Assembly: GCA_014381035.1 (NCBI GenBank) | Contig: JACMIS010000039.1 | Coordinates: forward strand, 1-12,595 | Direction: 5' to 3' | Length of the DNA: 12,595 nucleotides | DNA from: Armatimonadota bacterium | GTDB lineage: Bacteria; Armatimonadota; Armatimonadia; Armatimonadales; Armatimonadaceae | In this document: positions 5,939 through 12,530 of the stretch, piece by piece | Numbering within the stretch: position 1 is the stretch's first letter | How the letters are laid out: every line of letters starts with the position of its first letter | The notes under the pieces: model-generated | Databases searched by the model: none | What the model saw: the letters and a program-made list of their open reading frames with translations, nothing else | Told to the model about the DNA's origin: nothing | Program-made: the position numbers and the translations under genes

Positions 5939-7553
5939 ATTCTTGGACCCTTATAGTCAAACCGTTCCTGCACCGTATAAAGGGCGTCGCCCACGCAGTC
6001 GTCGCGCTTCCGTTGAAACCGTATCCGCCGTTGCGGAGCAAGCATCACGCCGCCCGGATGGCAGACGTATCGCCGCTATTCTTGGCGGGATCGTGTTTGC
6101 CGCTCTGTCTGCCTTTGCGTTGAACAATCTGCCGCGTGCCGGAGCCCAGGAAGCGATCCAACCGGGTTTGCCGGTGTCGGTCGTCGTTAAAACGCCGACC
6201 GACTGGAACGTCATCGGGACCAGTGTCGCGATCATCTTTGTCCTGACCGTCTTCAACGCCATTTTTTCGATGGCGGAAACCGCGATTACTTCGGTACGCC
6301 GTTCGCGTATCGAGCAGTTGGTCGAGGAAAACCGGCGTGGTGCGGACACCGTAAAGCGACTCCACGATGACCCGCCCCGATACATTGCCACTGTGCAAGC
6401 CGGAATCACTCTGCTCGGCTTCGCGGCGTCGGCGTCGGCGGCGATTGCCATCGCCCCCGCATTGCAGCCACTCGTCGCTCTGATGGGTGTCTCGGATCGT
6501 ATCGCCTACAACATCGCGGTAACGGTGGTCGTGATCGTCGTCGCCGTATTGACACTGGTGTTCGGCGAGATCGCCCCGAAGGCGATTGCGATGCAATCCG
6601 CCGACGTGTGGGCGTTGCGGCTCGCGCCCTTCGTGAACGTGTGTGCCGTGATTTTCGCCCCGCTGAACGCCATCGCACTCGGTCTGGCAAATATCGTTGT
6701 AAAACCGTTCGGCGCGAAGGCGCAGTTTGAAACACCGATGATCAGTCGCGAGGAGTTTCGCGCCATCATCGAATCGGGCACCGAAAAGGGCGAGTTCGAC
6801 CGCGAAGAGCAAGCCATCGTGGAAAATGTGATTGATTTTTCCGAAACGCTCGTTCGCTCGGTCATGACGCCGCGCATAGACATGACGGCGGTCCCGGTCG
6901 CGGCAAGCCTGCCCGAAACATTGCAAACGGTCATCGCATCCGGTCACTCGCGCCTTCCCGTGTTTGAGAAAACTTCCGATACGATTGTCGGCATCGTTCA
7001 CGCCAAAGACCTGCTCCCCCTGTTCGCTGATGGAACGACGCCGCAAAGTTTCTCCTTGCGCGGCGTCATGCGCCCCCCGGTATTCGTGCCGGAATCGCGC
7101 CGGGTCGCCGACCTTCTGGCGGAAATGCGCCGCTCGAAAAACCAGATCGCCGTGGTACAGGATGAGTACGGTGGCACTGCCGGTATCGTGTCGCTCGAAG
7201 ACCTGCTGGAAGAGATTGTCGGCGACATCCGGGATGAGTACGACATAGACGAACCGGAAATGAAAGTGTTAAACGCGCAGGAGTCGGTGATCGACGGGCG
7301 TATGAACATCGCGGATGTAAACGACCGACTGGGTCTGGAACTTTCCGACGAGGAATACACCACTATTGGTGGCTTGGTATTCGGGCTTCTCGGACATGAA
7401 CCGACCGAGGGGGAGTACGTTCAACATGACGGCATCACATTCGTCGTCGACCAGATGGAAAAAGGGCGGGTGAAAATCGTCCGCGCCGTCCGACAGGAAC
7501 GTAACGGCAATCCAGAGCGTTCCGTGGAAGTGGTCGCCGCCGGGAACAATTAG
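5859..7553 (+). CDS. CNNM/CorC-type transporter-like protein (DUF21, CBS pair, CorC_HlyC)
   Basis: A 564-residue 'hemolysin-related' protein of the CNNM/MpfA group, linked in relatives to Mg2+ export. Parts: a basic N-terminal extension; a first hydrophobic helix (68-90) ending in a signal-like AGAQEA; the DUF21 membrane domain (about 117-310) with the SMAETAITS and FGEIAPKAIA signatures; a CBS pair (about 335-455) with the hallmark DEYGGTAGIVSLEDLLEEIVG; and a CorC_HlyC domain (about 470-545) with TIGGLVFGLLGHEP. The start is uncertain. ATG 5859 has AGGA 5 nt upstream (5850-5853) but overlaps dgkA by 80 nt. GTG 5862 and TTG 5943 are alternatives; no other ATG occurs before the membrane domain. 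In the overlap, third-codon-position GC is about 66% in this frame and 35% in the dgkA frame by my count, favouring 5859. Confidence 0.88.
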   Translation: MVRYLLYRVNLFCHLTPPRHFRREYLKFLDPYSQTVPAPYKGRRPRSRRASVETVSAVAEQASRRPDGRRIAAILGGIVFAALSAFALNNLPRAGAQEAIQPGLPVSVVVKTPTDWNVIGTSVAIIFVLTVFNAIFSMAETAITSVRRSRIEQLVEENRRGADTVKRLHDDPPRYIATVQAGITLLGFAASASAAIAIAPALQPLVALMGVSDRIAYNIAVTVVVIVVAVLTLVFGEIAPKAIAMQSADVWALRLAPFVNVCAVIFAPLNAIALGLANIVVKPFGAKAQFETPMISREEFRAIIESGTEKGEFDREEQAIVENVIDFSETLVRSVMTPRIDMTAVPVAASLPETLQTVIASGHSRLPVFEKTSDTIVGIVHAKDLLPLFADGTTPQSFSLRGVMRPPVFVPESRRVADLLAEMRRSKNQIAVVQDEYGGTAGIVSLEDLLEEIVGDIRDEYDIDEPEMKVLNAQESVIDGRMNIADVNDRLGLELSDEEYTTIGGLVFGLLGHEPTEGEYVQHDGITFVVDQMEKGRVKIVRAVRQERNGNPERSVEVVAAGNN

Positions 7554-7895
7554 GTGTCTATTGTCACCGACTCTGGACGGATGATCGCGGAGCAGATACA
7601 CTGGGCGAGGACACCAATCGGGCAATTACGCGGACTCATCGGGCGCGACTTCCGTCTGGGCGAGGCATTACTTTTGCCGCATTGCCCGCAGATCCATACG
7701 GCGTTTCTTGCCTACCCGATAGACGTTGCGTTCTGCTCGGGTAGCGAACAAGCGGGGTACCGTGTTCTATCAATCCAGACGCTCACCCCGTGGCAGGTAT
7801 CCCGTTTCGTGCCGGGCGTGACACTCGCCATTGAAATGCGAATCAGCAGCCCGCTTCCTTCGTTGGAAGCGGGCTGTGTCCTTATCCTTCGGTGA
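7554..7895 (+). CDS. DUF192 family protein
   Basis: A 113-residue protein with the DUF192 pattern: ARTPIGQLRGLIGRD, a small turn, LLLPHCPQIHTAFLAYPIDVAF with the characteristic IHT and PID, and a later TLTPWQ segment. The family is a small beta-barrel of unknown biochemical role, often exported; this copy has no signal peptide. The GTG at 7554 directly abuts the TAG of the upstream gene, suggesting translational coupling. ATG 7581 is an alternative that keeps the domain. The 3' end contains a perfect 12-bp hairpin and overlaps the 3' end of the convergent lipoprotein gene by 14 nt. Confidence 0.75.
   Translation: MSIVTDSGRMIAEQIHWARTPIGQLRGLIGRDFRLGEALLLPHCPQIHTAFLAYPIDVAFCSGSEQAGYRVLSIQTLTPWQVSRFVPGVTLAIEMRISSPLPSLEAGCVLILR
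7847..7876. terminator. Perfect hairpin between convergent genes, possible bidirectional terminator
   Basis: Positions 7847-7858 pair perfectly with 7865-7876 (CAGCCCGCTTCC and its complement) around a TTCGTT loop. The hairpin lies inside the last codons of the DUF192 gene and just beyond the stop of the minus-strand lipoprotein gene at 7882. Neither strand has a U-run after the stem, so termination is inferred from position and stem strength only. Confidence 0.45.
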
Positions 7896-8730
7896 GAAAC
7901 GGGAAGTTGCGGTCACGCTCACCAGCCACGAGTATCTCCAGGATATACGTCGCGCCGCGTTCCAGCAAAAAGTTATCCCGCCGACGGATCGTCCAGAAAT
8001 TACTTCCCGCGTCATGTAGAAGTTCGATCTGCTGTTCGTTTCCGCTCGGTCCTTCCTCCCCGCGTTGTTCTTTGTAGCGGCGCAGGCGCACGGTCATCCG
8101 TGCCGGTGCGGATGCTTCCGAGGGGAACTGCAACACAAAACTGTTCGTGGTGGGAATACCTACAGGTCCAACGCCATCCCCGTTGTAACGAAGCGTCAGG
8201 TTCGAAATGCTACCCGTCCCGCCGTCGTTATTGATATCCACGGCACGGGTTCGTGCATCCTGCTCGACCGGTAGATTCACCGAGCGGCGATCATTCACGA
8301 TAAAGGCGTACCGTTTTCGACTCAAAGCGGTAGTCACATCGAGATAGTACACTCCCCCCGCAGCCAGAAAGTTCCGCGAACGCACCCGCCACGAGGCGTT
8401 ATTGTTTCCCTCGACGAACGTTTCCTCAAAGCGGTCCTCACGCGATTCGCCGCCGCGTGCTTCTAAAAACCGGTACATTCGCACTTGCGCCGTGCGCGGT
8501 GCTTCCGCAACACTGGGCCAGGACAGGAAAAAGTCCGTGTCATCGTCTATATAGGTGGATCGGTCATGGGGCGGGTCCACGGTCAATCGGGACAGATCGG
8601 CGGATGTGCTACCGCTCGGATTGTCAATGTTCGTACCGTTTCTCTCGTCATTGTTGCTTCCCCCTCCACACCCGGTGATGGTACCGACGAGAAGCATACT
8701 TGTTGCTCCCAAGAACTGCTTGCGATTCAT
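7882..8730 (-). CDS. Lipoprotein with two homologous beta-rich domains, function unknown
   Basis: A 282-residue predicted lipoprotein. A basic start, hydrophobic helix and lipobox ITG-C21 are followed by a Gly/Asn/Ser-rich linker (22-48). Two copies of an approximately 80-residue unit follow. Unit 1 (about 66-145) has a WPSVAEAPRTAQVRMYRF start, a SWRVRSRNFLAAGGVYYLDV middle and a YAFIV end. Unit 2 (about 197-280) has FPSEASAPARMTVRLRRY, WTIRRRDNFLLERGATYILEI and FPFLT at the matching places. The strand-rich pattern and the 'AGGVYYLDV/RGATYILEI' phrase suggest fibronectin- or Ig-like folds on the cell surface. Between them is a segment with DINNDGG resembling a calcium loop. I cannot name a function. 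It is divergent from yggS and convergent with the DUF192 gene. Confidence 0.75.
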   Translation of the reverse strand: MNRKQFLGATSMLLVGTITGCGGGSNNDERNGTNIDNPSGSTSADLSRLTVDPPHDRSTYIDDDTDFFLSWPSVAEAPRTAQVRMYRFLEARGGESREDRFEETFVEGNNNASWRVRSRNFLAAGGVYYLDVTTALSRKRYAFIVNDRRSVNLPVEQDARTRAVDINNDGGTGSISNLTLRYNGDGVGPVGIPTTNSFVLQFPSEASAPARMTVRLRRYKEQRGEEGPSGNEQQIELLHDAGSNFWTIRRRDNFLLERGATYILEILVAGERDRNFPFLTEG

Positions 8731-8781
8731 TTTCGTTGATTCCCCGCCGAGCGATACCCGGCATCTTCCTTGTTTTCGTTG

Positions 8782-8792
8782 CTATAATAGCG
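8782..8792. promoter_or_regulatory. Near-symmetric extended -10 in the lipoprotein/yggS divergent region
   Basis: On the plus strand TGCTATAAT (8781-8789) is a perfect extended -10 driving yggS, with a start near 8796; no -35 box is visible. The core GCTATAATAGC (8782-8792) is palindromic except for its centre, so the minus strand reads TATTAT (5 of 6), facing the lipoprotein gene. One element may fire both ways. Confidence 0.55.
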
Positions 8793-8821
8793 AAGTCGCA
8801 TCGGAGGCGACACCAAAAATT

Positions 8822-9589
8822 ATGACAGATGTTTTTGACGAAACAGGCCACCGCGCACGTGAAATATTAGACAACATCAAGCGCATTCGTGATGAGATCG
8901 CGATTCATGCCAGTTCCGTTGGTCGAAAAGAGAACGCCATAACGCTATGCGCCGTGACAAAAACGCGTCCGGTGACCGATTGTTTGTCTGCGATACATGC
9001 CGGGGTTACCGACCTCGGTGAGAATTACGTGCAGGAAGCACGGGAAAAGATGCCCGCCGTCCGTGCCGCCCTGTCGGGCAGCACGCCGGTTACGTGCCAT
9101 TTGATCGGACATTTACAAACCAACAAAATAAAGTACGCGGTCCATTTTACCGATGTTTTTCAAACCGTTGATAGCGAAGAATGTTTGCAGGGTATTGCCA
9201 AAAGCGCACAGAAGTTATACAATGTCGCAACAATTGACCAGGCAAGTTTTCAAACGACACGGGTGTTGATTGAAGTAAACCTTGCCGAAAGCGAAATACG
9301 GGCGGGGATCCCGCCGGAATCGGCGATTGAATTCGCGTTGAAAGCGCGAGAAACGCCGGGAATCGCGCTGAGCGGTTTCATGGGGATAGCTCCCTATGGG
9401 GAAGATGCAGAAACCGCGAGACCCTATTTCGCGCGTTTGAAAAAACTTTTTGACGCATTGCCAGAGCAGAATCGCCAGATCCTCTCCATGGGAATGTCGG
9501 GCGATTTTCAAGTGGCGATTCAAGAGGGTGCAACCCTGGTACGAATCGGGACGGCAATATTCGGGAAGAGGGATCAGGTTGTTAGGTGA
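8822..9589 (+). CDS. yggS: PLP homeostasis protein YggS/YlmE (PROSC family)
   Basis: A 255-residue pyridoxal-phosphate-binding protein with an alanine-racemase-like TIM barrel and no known enzyme activity, involved in PLP and amino-acid balance. Marks in order: AVTKTRP with the PLP lysine K47, LGENYVQEAREK, HLIGHLQTNKIK, VNLAES and GMSGDFQVAIQEGATLVRIGTAIFG, where the phosphate-binding Ser/Gly/Arg residues lie. Length is slightly above the usual 225-235 because of an insert around residues 125-145 (after the SEECLQGIAKSAQ helix). The ATG at 8822 is chosen: GGAGG (8804-8808) lies 13 nt upstream and the extended -10 at 8781-8789 fits. The upstream part of the frame is antisense to the lipoprotein. 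sepF follows after 17 nt, the common ylmE-sepF pairing. Confidence 0.93.
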   Translation: MTDVFDETGHRAREILDNIKRIRDEIAIHASSVGRKENAITLCAVTKTRPVTDCLSAIHAGVTDLGENYVQEAREKMPAVRAALSGSTPVTCHLIGHLQTNKIKYAVHFTDVFQTVDSEECLQGIAKSAQKLYNVATIDQASFQTTRVLIEVNLAESEIRAGIPPESAIEFALKARETPGIALSGFMGIAPYGEDAETARPYFARLKKLFDALPEQNRQILSMGMSGDFQVAIQEGATLVRIGTAIFGKRDQVVR

Positions 9590-9606
9590 TTTAAAGGAAC
9601 AAGGAC

Positions 9607-10203
9607 ATGGCAATGTATAATGCGGGACGAGACGATGAGCATGAGGGTTATGAACCTGAGGAGCGCAGAAATATTGGCACTTCATTCAGCCAGTGGTGGA
9701 ACAATCTGCGCGGACGCGGCGGGGAAGAAGAGTACGAACCGGAGATGGAACACGACCCGGAACCAGCAACCGCGACCGCGACACTGGACGGAGCACGCTC
9801 TCCCGTTCGTACCTCACAGACCGGGGGCTTCGCTACCGCCTACAACCCGCGCCAGAGCGGCGGTTCGCAGTATATGATAAACAACTCTTCCCGTCGGGGC
9901 GAAACGATACGGATAGCGGCTTCCCGCGAAGGCTCAATCACCGTGATGCCGGTGACCTCATTCGCGGATATTCAAAAATGCGCCGACCGTTTGAAATCCG
10001 GCGAACCGCAGATCGTCAATCTCGAGAACACGCCTCCCGAAGTCGCGGAGCGTTTGATTGACTTTTTGAATGGCGTGACGTACGCGCTGGATGGTTTCGT
10101 GGAAAAGGTCGCGGACGGCGCGTATCTGTTCACCCCGTCGCACATCTCGATTCAGACCGACGGACCCGAGCAACCGGTGAAACCCTTTTTCGACCGGGGT
10201 TAG
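9607..10203 (+). CDS. sepF: Cell division protein SepF
   Basis: A 198-residue SepF. In other bacteria it anchors FtsZ to the membrane and organises the Z ring. The first 20 or so residues are unusually acidic (MAMYNAGRDDEHEGYEPEE), although SepF normally starts with an amphipathic membrane-binding helix. A weak helix candidate is at 24-36 (GTSFSQWWNNLRG). A disordered acidic and Pro/Thr-rich linker runs to about residue 95. The conserved C-terminal domain follows: VMPVTSFADIQKCADRL, QIVNLENTPPEVAERLIDFLNGVTYALDGFVEKVADGAYLFTPSHISI, with the Gly of the dimer interface. AAAGGA (9593-9597) precedes the ATG by 9 nt. It is probably in an operon with yggS, 17 nt upstream. The usual ylmG/ylmH/divIVA genes are absent. 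Confidence 0.93.
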   Translation: MAMYNAGRDDEHEGYEPEERRNIGTSFSQWWNNLRGRGGEEEYEPEMEHDPEPATATATLDGARSPVRTSQTGGFATAYNPRQSGGSQYMINNSSRRGETIRIAASREGSITVMPVTSFADIQKCADRLKSGEPQIVNLENTPPEVAERLIDFLNGVTYALDGFVEKVADGAYLFTPSHISIQTDGPEQPVKPFFDRG

Positions 10204-10233
10204 TGTGTTCGCTTGAATCTTCCGCCTTGTCCC

Positions 10234-10264
10234 GGCGGCGAAAACCGACATGGTTTTCGCCGCC
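10234..10264. terminator. Perfect 13-bp hairpin between sepF and the convergent membrane gene
   Basis: GGCGGCGAAAACC (10234-10246) pairs fully with GGTTTTCGCCGCC (10252-10264) around GACAT. It sits midway in the 76-nt gap between two convergent genes and probably ends transcription from both sides. There is no proper U-run on either strand beyond the stem. Confidence 0.65.
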
Positions 10265-10279
10265 ATTCTGTCGTGCCGG

Positions 10280-11005
10280 TTATTCGACGATTTCGCTCCC
10301 GGATAAATACGGCAAGTCCTTTTCCAGCGTTGCCAGTGACACACCTTCGATAACCTCGCCGTCTGCGAGATCGTAATATTCATTCTCCAACCAGGACGAA
10401 ACAATAGTACGTAACGGCGTCAGCAATGGACCGACTGGCTTCAAATGAACGACCTCGTCTCTCGCATCCGGATACCGGGTCAGGCGAAATGCGGACGGTA
10501 GGAACGTTTCGGCGTCGCGTCCGTCCGGGCCGGCGTTTTCGGCGGCATTCCAGAGAGTATCTTCGCTTAAATAGAGTACTTCTCGGTCGCCAATATCGAA
10601 AAAGCAACCGTTGATGCCGACTTCCCTATCCTCTACGCGAACCACACCTGAAGCGGTGACAATAACTTCCTCCATTTCACCACGCTGCAATCGCTTCGCC
10701 AGCTTTGCGGCGTGTTGCCGACGGTTGTTCTGGTGGGCAATCGCGTCTCGCTGTTGGCTACGCCACCCCAGAACGAATCCTGACACAACGGACACCGCGA
10801 TGATATTCGCCCCCCAGGTTTCCGACACTTCAAACAACAACATCGCAATCATAGCAAGAATCGCCCCGCAGACGAAACCGGTGAAGGCTCCCCATAGTGC
10901 GTTGGGAATCTCGGATCGCCTCGGTTCGGTGATGTAGTTCAGCAGTTGTCGTTCGACCGCTTCGCGCTCAGCGTCGGTGAACGGGCGGGTGGCAGTTTGT
11001 ATCAT
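10280..11005 (-). CDS. Two-helix membrane protein of unknown function
   Basis: A 241-residue protein I do not recognise. A charged N-terminal helix (about 8-30) is followed by two hydrophobic helices (about 38-60 and 66-82) with a short loop, giving a hairpin in the membrane with both ends probably in the cytoplasm. A basic helical stretch (84-110: WRSQQRDAI..RRQHAAKLAKRLQRG) leads to a soluble C-terminal domain (about 112-241) with a beta-rich look (EEVIVTASGVVRVEDREVGINGCFFDIGDREVLYL) and an acidic tail. No catalytic motif is obvious. The start is the ATG complement at 11003-11005; the Shine-Dalgarno is weak. A promoter candidate for it is TTTACA (complement of 11050-11055), 18 bp, GATAAG (complement of 11026-11031). 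It diverges from padR. Confidence 0.75.
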   Translation of the reverse strand: MIQTATRPFTDAEREAVERQLLNYITEPRRSEIPNALWGAFTGFVCGAILAMIAMLLFEVSETWGANIIAVSVVSGFVLGWRSQQRDAIAHQNNRRQHAAKLAKRLQRGEMEEVIVTASGVVRVEDREVGINGCFFDIGDREVLYLSEDTLWNAAENAGPDGRDAETFLPSAFRLTRYPDARDEVVHLKPVGPLLTPLRTIVSSWLENEYYDLADGEVIEGVSLATLEKDLPYLSGSEIVE

Positions 11006-11095
11006 AACGGGTTACTCTTGAATACCTTATCGAACCGGGAAGGGTTTGTTGTAAAGATGCGCTTCACCGTTTTGCGCCCCGAAATACCTGGAGAT

Positions 11096-11150
11096 TTAAC
11101 AGTATTTTAACGAAAAGTTAACATAGAGACGGTTGCTGCTGTGTTACAAT
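11096..11150 (+). promoter_or_regulatory. padR promoter with three 11-bp-phased TTAAC repeats
   Basis: TTAACA (11096-11101), TTAACG (11107-11112) and TTAACA (11118-11123) repeat with 5-nt gaps, an exact 11-bp period. The last ends 21 nt before an extended -10, TGTTACAAT (11142-11150). There is no -35 box at normal spacing. Repeats on one helix face that replace the -35 are the layout of PhoB/PhoP-type response-regulator activation sites; the Bacillus PhoP site is a series of TTAACA-like repeats with about 5-nt gaps. The regulator itself is not in the window. Confidence 0.6.
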
Positions 11151-11188
11151 CGGTATGTGCGATAGCCGTATCGCCACGGGATTTTCTT

Positions 11189-11563
11189 ATGGATGACTTG
11201 AAGCTACAGCGCGGAAGCGCAACAACGGTCGTATTGGTACTTGCGGTACTCAAGGACGGGCCTCGGCACGGCTACGACATCGCCCGCGAGGTCGAGCGGC
11301 GTAGCGGCGACACCCTTTCTTTTAAGTATGCCACTCTTTACTCGGTGCTACACGGTCTTGAAGCGGACGGTTTTATCATCAGCGTCTGGGAGCAACCGCA
11401 GGAGGAACGTCGGGCACGCCGCGTTTACGACCTGACGGCAGAGGGATTGATTGCGCTGGAAAAAGCCTGCAAACAGTGGGTCGAGTTTTCTCAGGCGGTC
11501 AACAGCGTCATTGATGCCGTCGGTTTGTTGCCCGCGCCGAAGCCAGGCGTGCTACCGACCTGA
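11189..11563 (+). CDS. PadR family transcriptional regulator
   Basis: A 124-residue winged-helix regulator. The PadR domain spans about 10-90: VLVLAVLKDGPRHGYDIAREVERRSG, then FKYATLYSVLHGLEADGFI (recognition helix and wing start), then RRARRVYDLTAEGLIALE. The short C-terminus ends in a helix (about 91-112), as in the small PadR subgroup that dimerises through it. The ATG at 11189 gives the normal PadR start; a GTG at 11141 would overlap the promoter. No Shine-Dalgarno is visible. A short open frame at 11155-11196 starts near the expected transcript start and overlaps the padR start. A membrane protein with a HAAS/permease-prefix-like domain follows after 70 nt, a common PadR partner. No ATGT-N8-ACAT PadR operator is seen upstream. 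Confidence 0.87.
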   Translation: MDDLKLQRGSATTVVLVLAVLKDGPRHGYDIAREVERRSGDTLSFKYATLYSVLHGLEADGFIISVWEQPQEERRARRVYDLTAEGLIALEKACKQWVEFSQAVNSVIDAVGLLPAPKPGVLPT

Positions 11564-11633
11564 ACCGCTTCACGTTTCGTCAGAAATGGGCGATGCCGGA
11601 TGAAAGTCAGCCGCCCGCGAAGGATCATGAAGT

Positions 11634-12461
11634 ATGTCACTACTTACAATCGGGCCGCCGGGTCAGCAAATGGGCGGCGGGGAGTATACCCCAATGCGAC
11701 GGCAGGCTTCCTCTTCCGGTGCGGGCGACCCGGACACCTATCAGGCGAGTTGTCTTATCGAAGACTATCTCGATCACCTGTGCGCCCCACTCGTCGGCGT
11801 CGTCCCGTTTCCCATCCGTAGCGAGTTGCGCAGTGACGCGGCGGATATGCTGGAGCAACTCCAGAACCAGTATCTTTTGGAGGGTCTCCCCCTGCGGGAA
11901 GCAACAAGTCTCGCCATCCGCAAACACGGATCTTCGCAAGAAGCCGGTATGCAGTTTCTGGAAACGTGGTTTGCTCACCAGAAGCAAGGGAAGGTCGGGA
12001 GATTTTTCGGGATGGCATATACTCACGCGCTGGTCCACTTCGGCACGGCGACACTACTCGCGGTCGGACTGGTCGAACTGCGCGTTTTCCGCCCCTGCTA
12101 CGACTACATACTGTCGTACTACCTGTCCCCCGCCGAAGTGCGGCAACTGATCCCCGAACCGCTACCGCTCCCCGACACAAGCCCATTGCAAGTGGCACTC
12201 ATCGTCGTCGCGCTCGTGGCACCGGTGGTCGCCGGGTACCTGACAGGCGCGGCGGTGCCGGTGCGGGCGGTACGGACCGTGTGCCACGTACTGATCCCCC
12301 TGATTTTGTTTACGTCCGTACTCGGAGCGATGATGCTCCCTACCCGCGAGGGACTTTTCCTCGCGGCATGTATGCTTTTCTACTGGCTCCCCGCCGGTTG
12401 CTTAGCCGCCCACATCTCGTCGGCACTCGCCTGGCAACGGCGTTGCCGCTACCCCTTATGA
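11634..12461 (+). CDS. Multi-pass membrane protein with N-terminal HAAS/permease-prefix-like domain
   Basis: A 275-residue protein. After a Gly/Ser-rich start, residues about 40-115 (LIEDYLDHLCAPL..IRSELRSDAADMLEQL..LLEGLPLREATSLAIRKHGS) match the pattern of the HAAS or 'permease prefix' domain: three helices with an Arg-x-Glu-Leu and a 'G(L/M)P..EA...A....G' phrase. Four hydrophobic helices follow at about 130-148, 185-206, 213-234 and 239-260. Genes of this kind usually lie beside a padR gene and are thought to act with it in envelope or stress sensing; the exact role is unknown. The start at 11634 has AAGGA (11620-11624) 9 nt upstream. It is probably co-transcribed with padR. Confidence 0.7.
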   Translation: MSLLTIGPPGQQMGGGEYTPMRRQASSSGAGDPDTYQASCLIEDYLDHLCAPLVGVVPFPIRSELRSDAADMLEQLQNQYLLEGLPLREATSLAIRKHGSSQEAGMQFLETWFAHQKQGKVGRFFGMAYTHALVHFGTATLLAVGLVELRVFRPCYDYILSYYLSPAEVRQLIPEPLPLPDTSPLQVALIVVALVAPVVAGYLTGAAVPVRAVRTVCHVLIPLILFTSVLGAMMLPTREGLFLAACMLFYWLPAGCLAAHISSALAWQRRCRYPL

Positions 12462-12486
12462 AGCGCGAAAAAATAGGCGATAAAAC

Positions 12487-12530
12487 TTAATCTTCCCTTA
12501 ACATATTATCGGGAAACAAAATGATATAGT
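12487..12530 (+). promoter_or_regulatory. Promoter for a gene beyond the right edge, same layout as the padR promoter
   Basis: TTAATC (12487-12492) and TTAACA (12498-12503) are 11 bp apart. The second ends 21 nt before an extended -10, TGATATAGT (12522-12530). Repeat period, distance and extended -10 all equal those at 11096-11150. The stretch from 12462 to the window end is clearly AT-rich compared with the rest. It also has a CCGCATATA direct repeat (12541 and 12557) and an inverted repeat TATAACAG/CTGTTATA (12546-12553 with 12587-12594). The next gene may start at ATG 12579. Confidence 0.5.

Noticed and set aside
6045..7046. 333-codon minus-strand open frame
   Set aside because: It is antisense to the CNNM/CorC-like gene, and its His/Arg/Asp-rich composition is typical of a shadow of GC-rich coding DNA.
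8196..8215. T-loop-like GGTTCGAAATGC
   Set aside because: It lies inside the lipoprotein coding region with no acceptor or anticodon stems around it.
11593..12150. Overlapping plus-strand frames on top of the HAAS-like membrane gene
   Set aside because: Only the 11634-12461 frame gives a sensible domain plus membrane helices and a good ribosome site.
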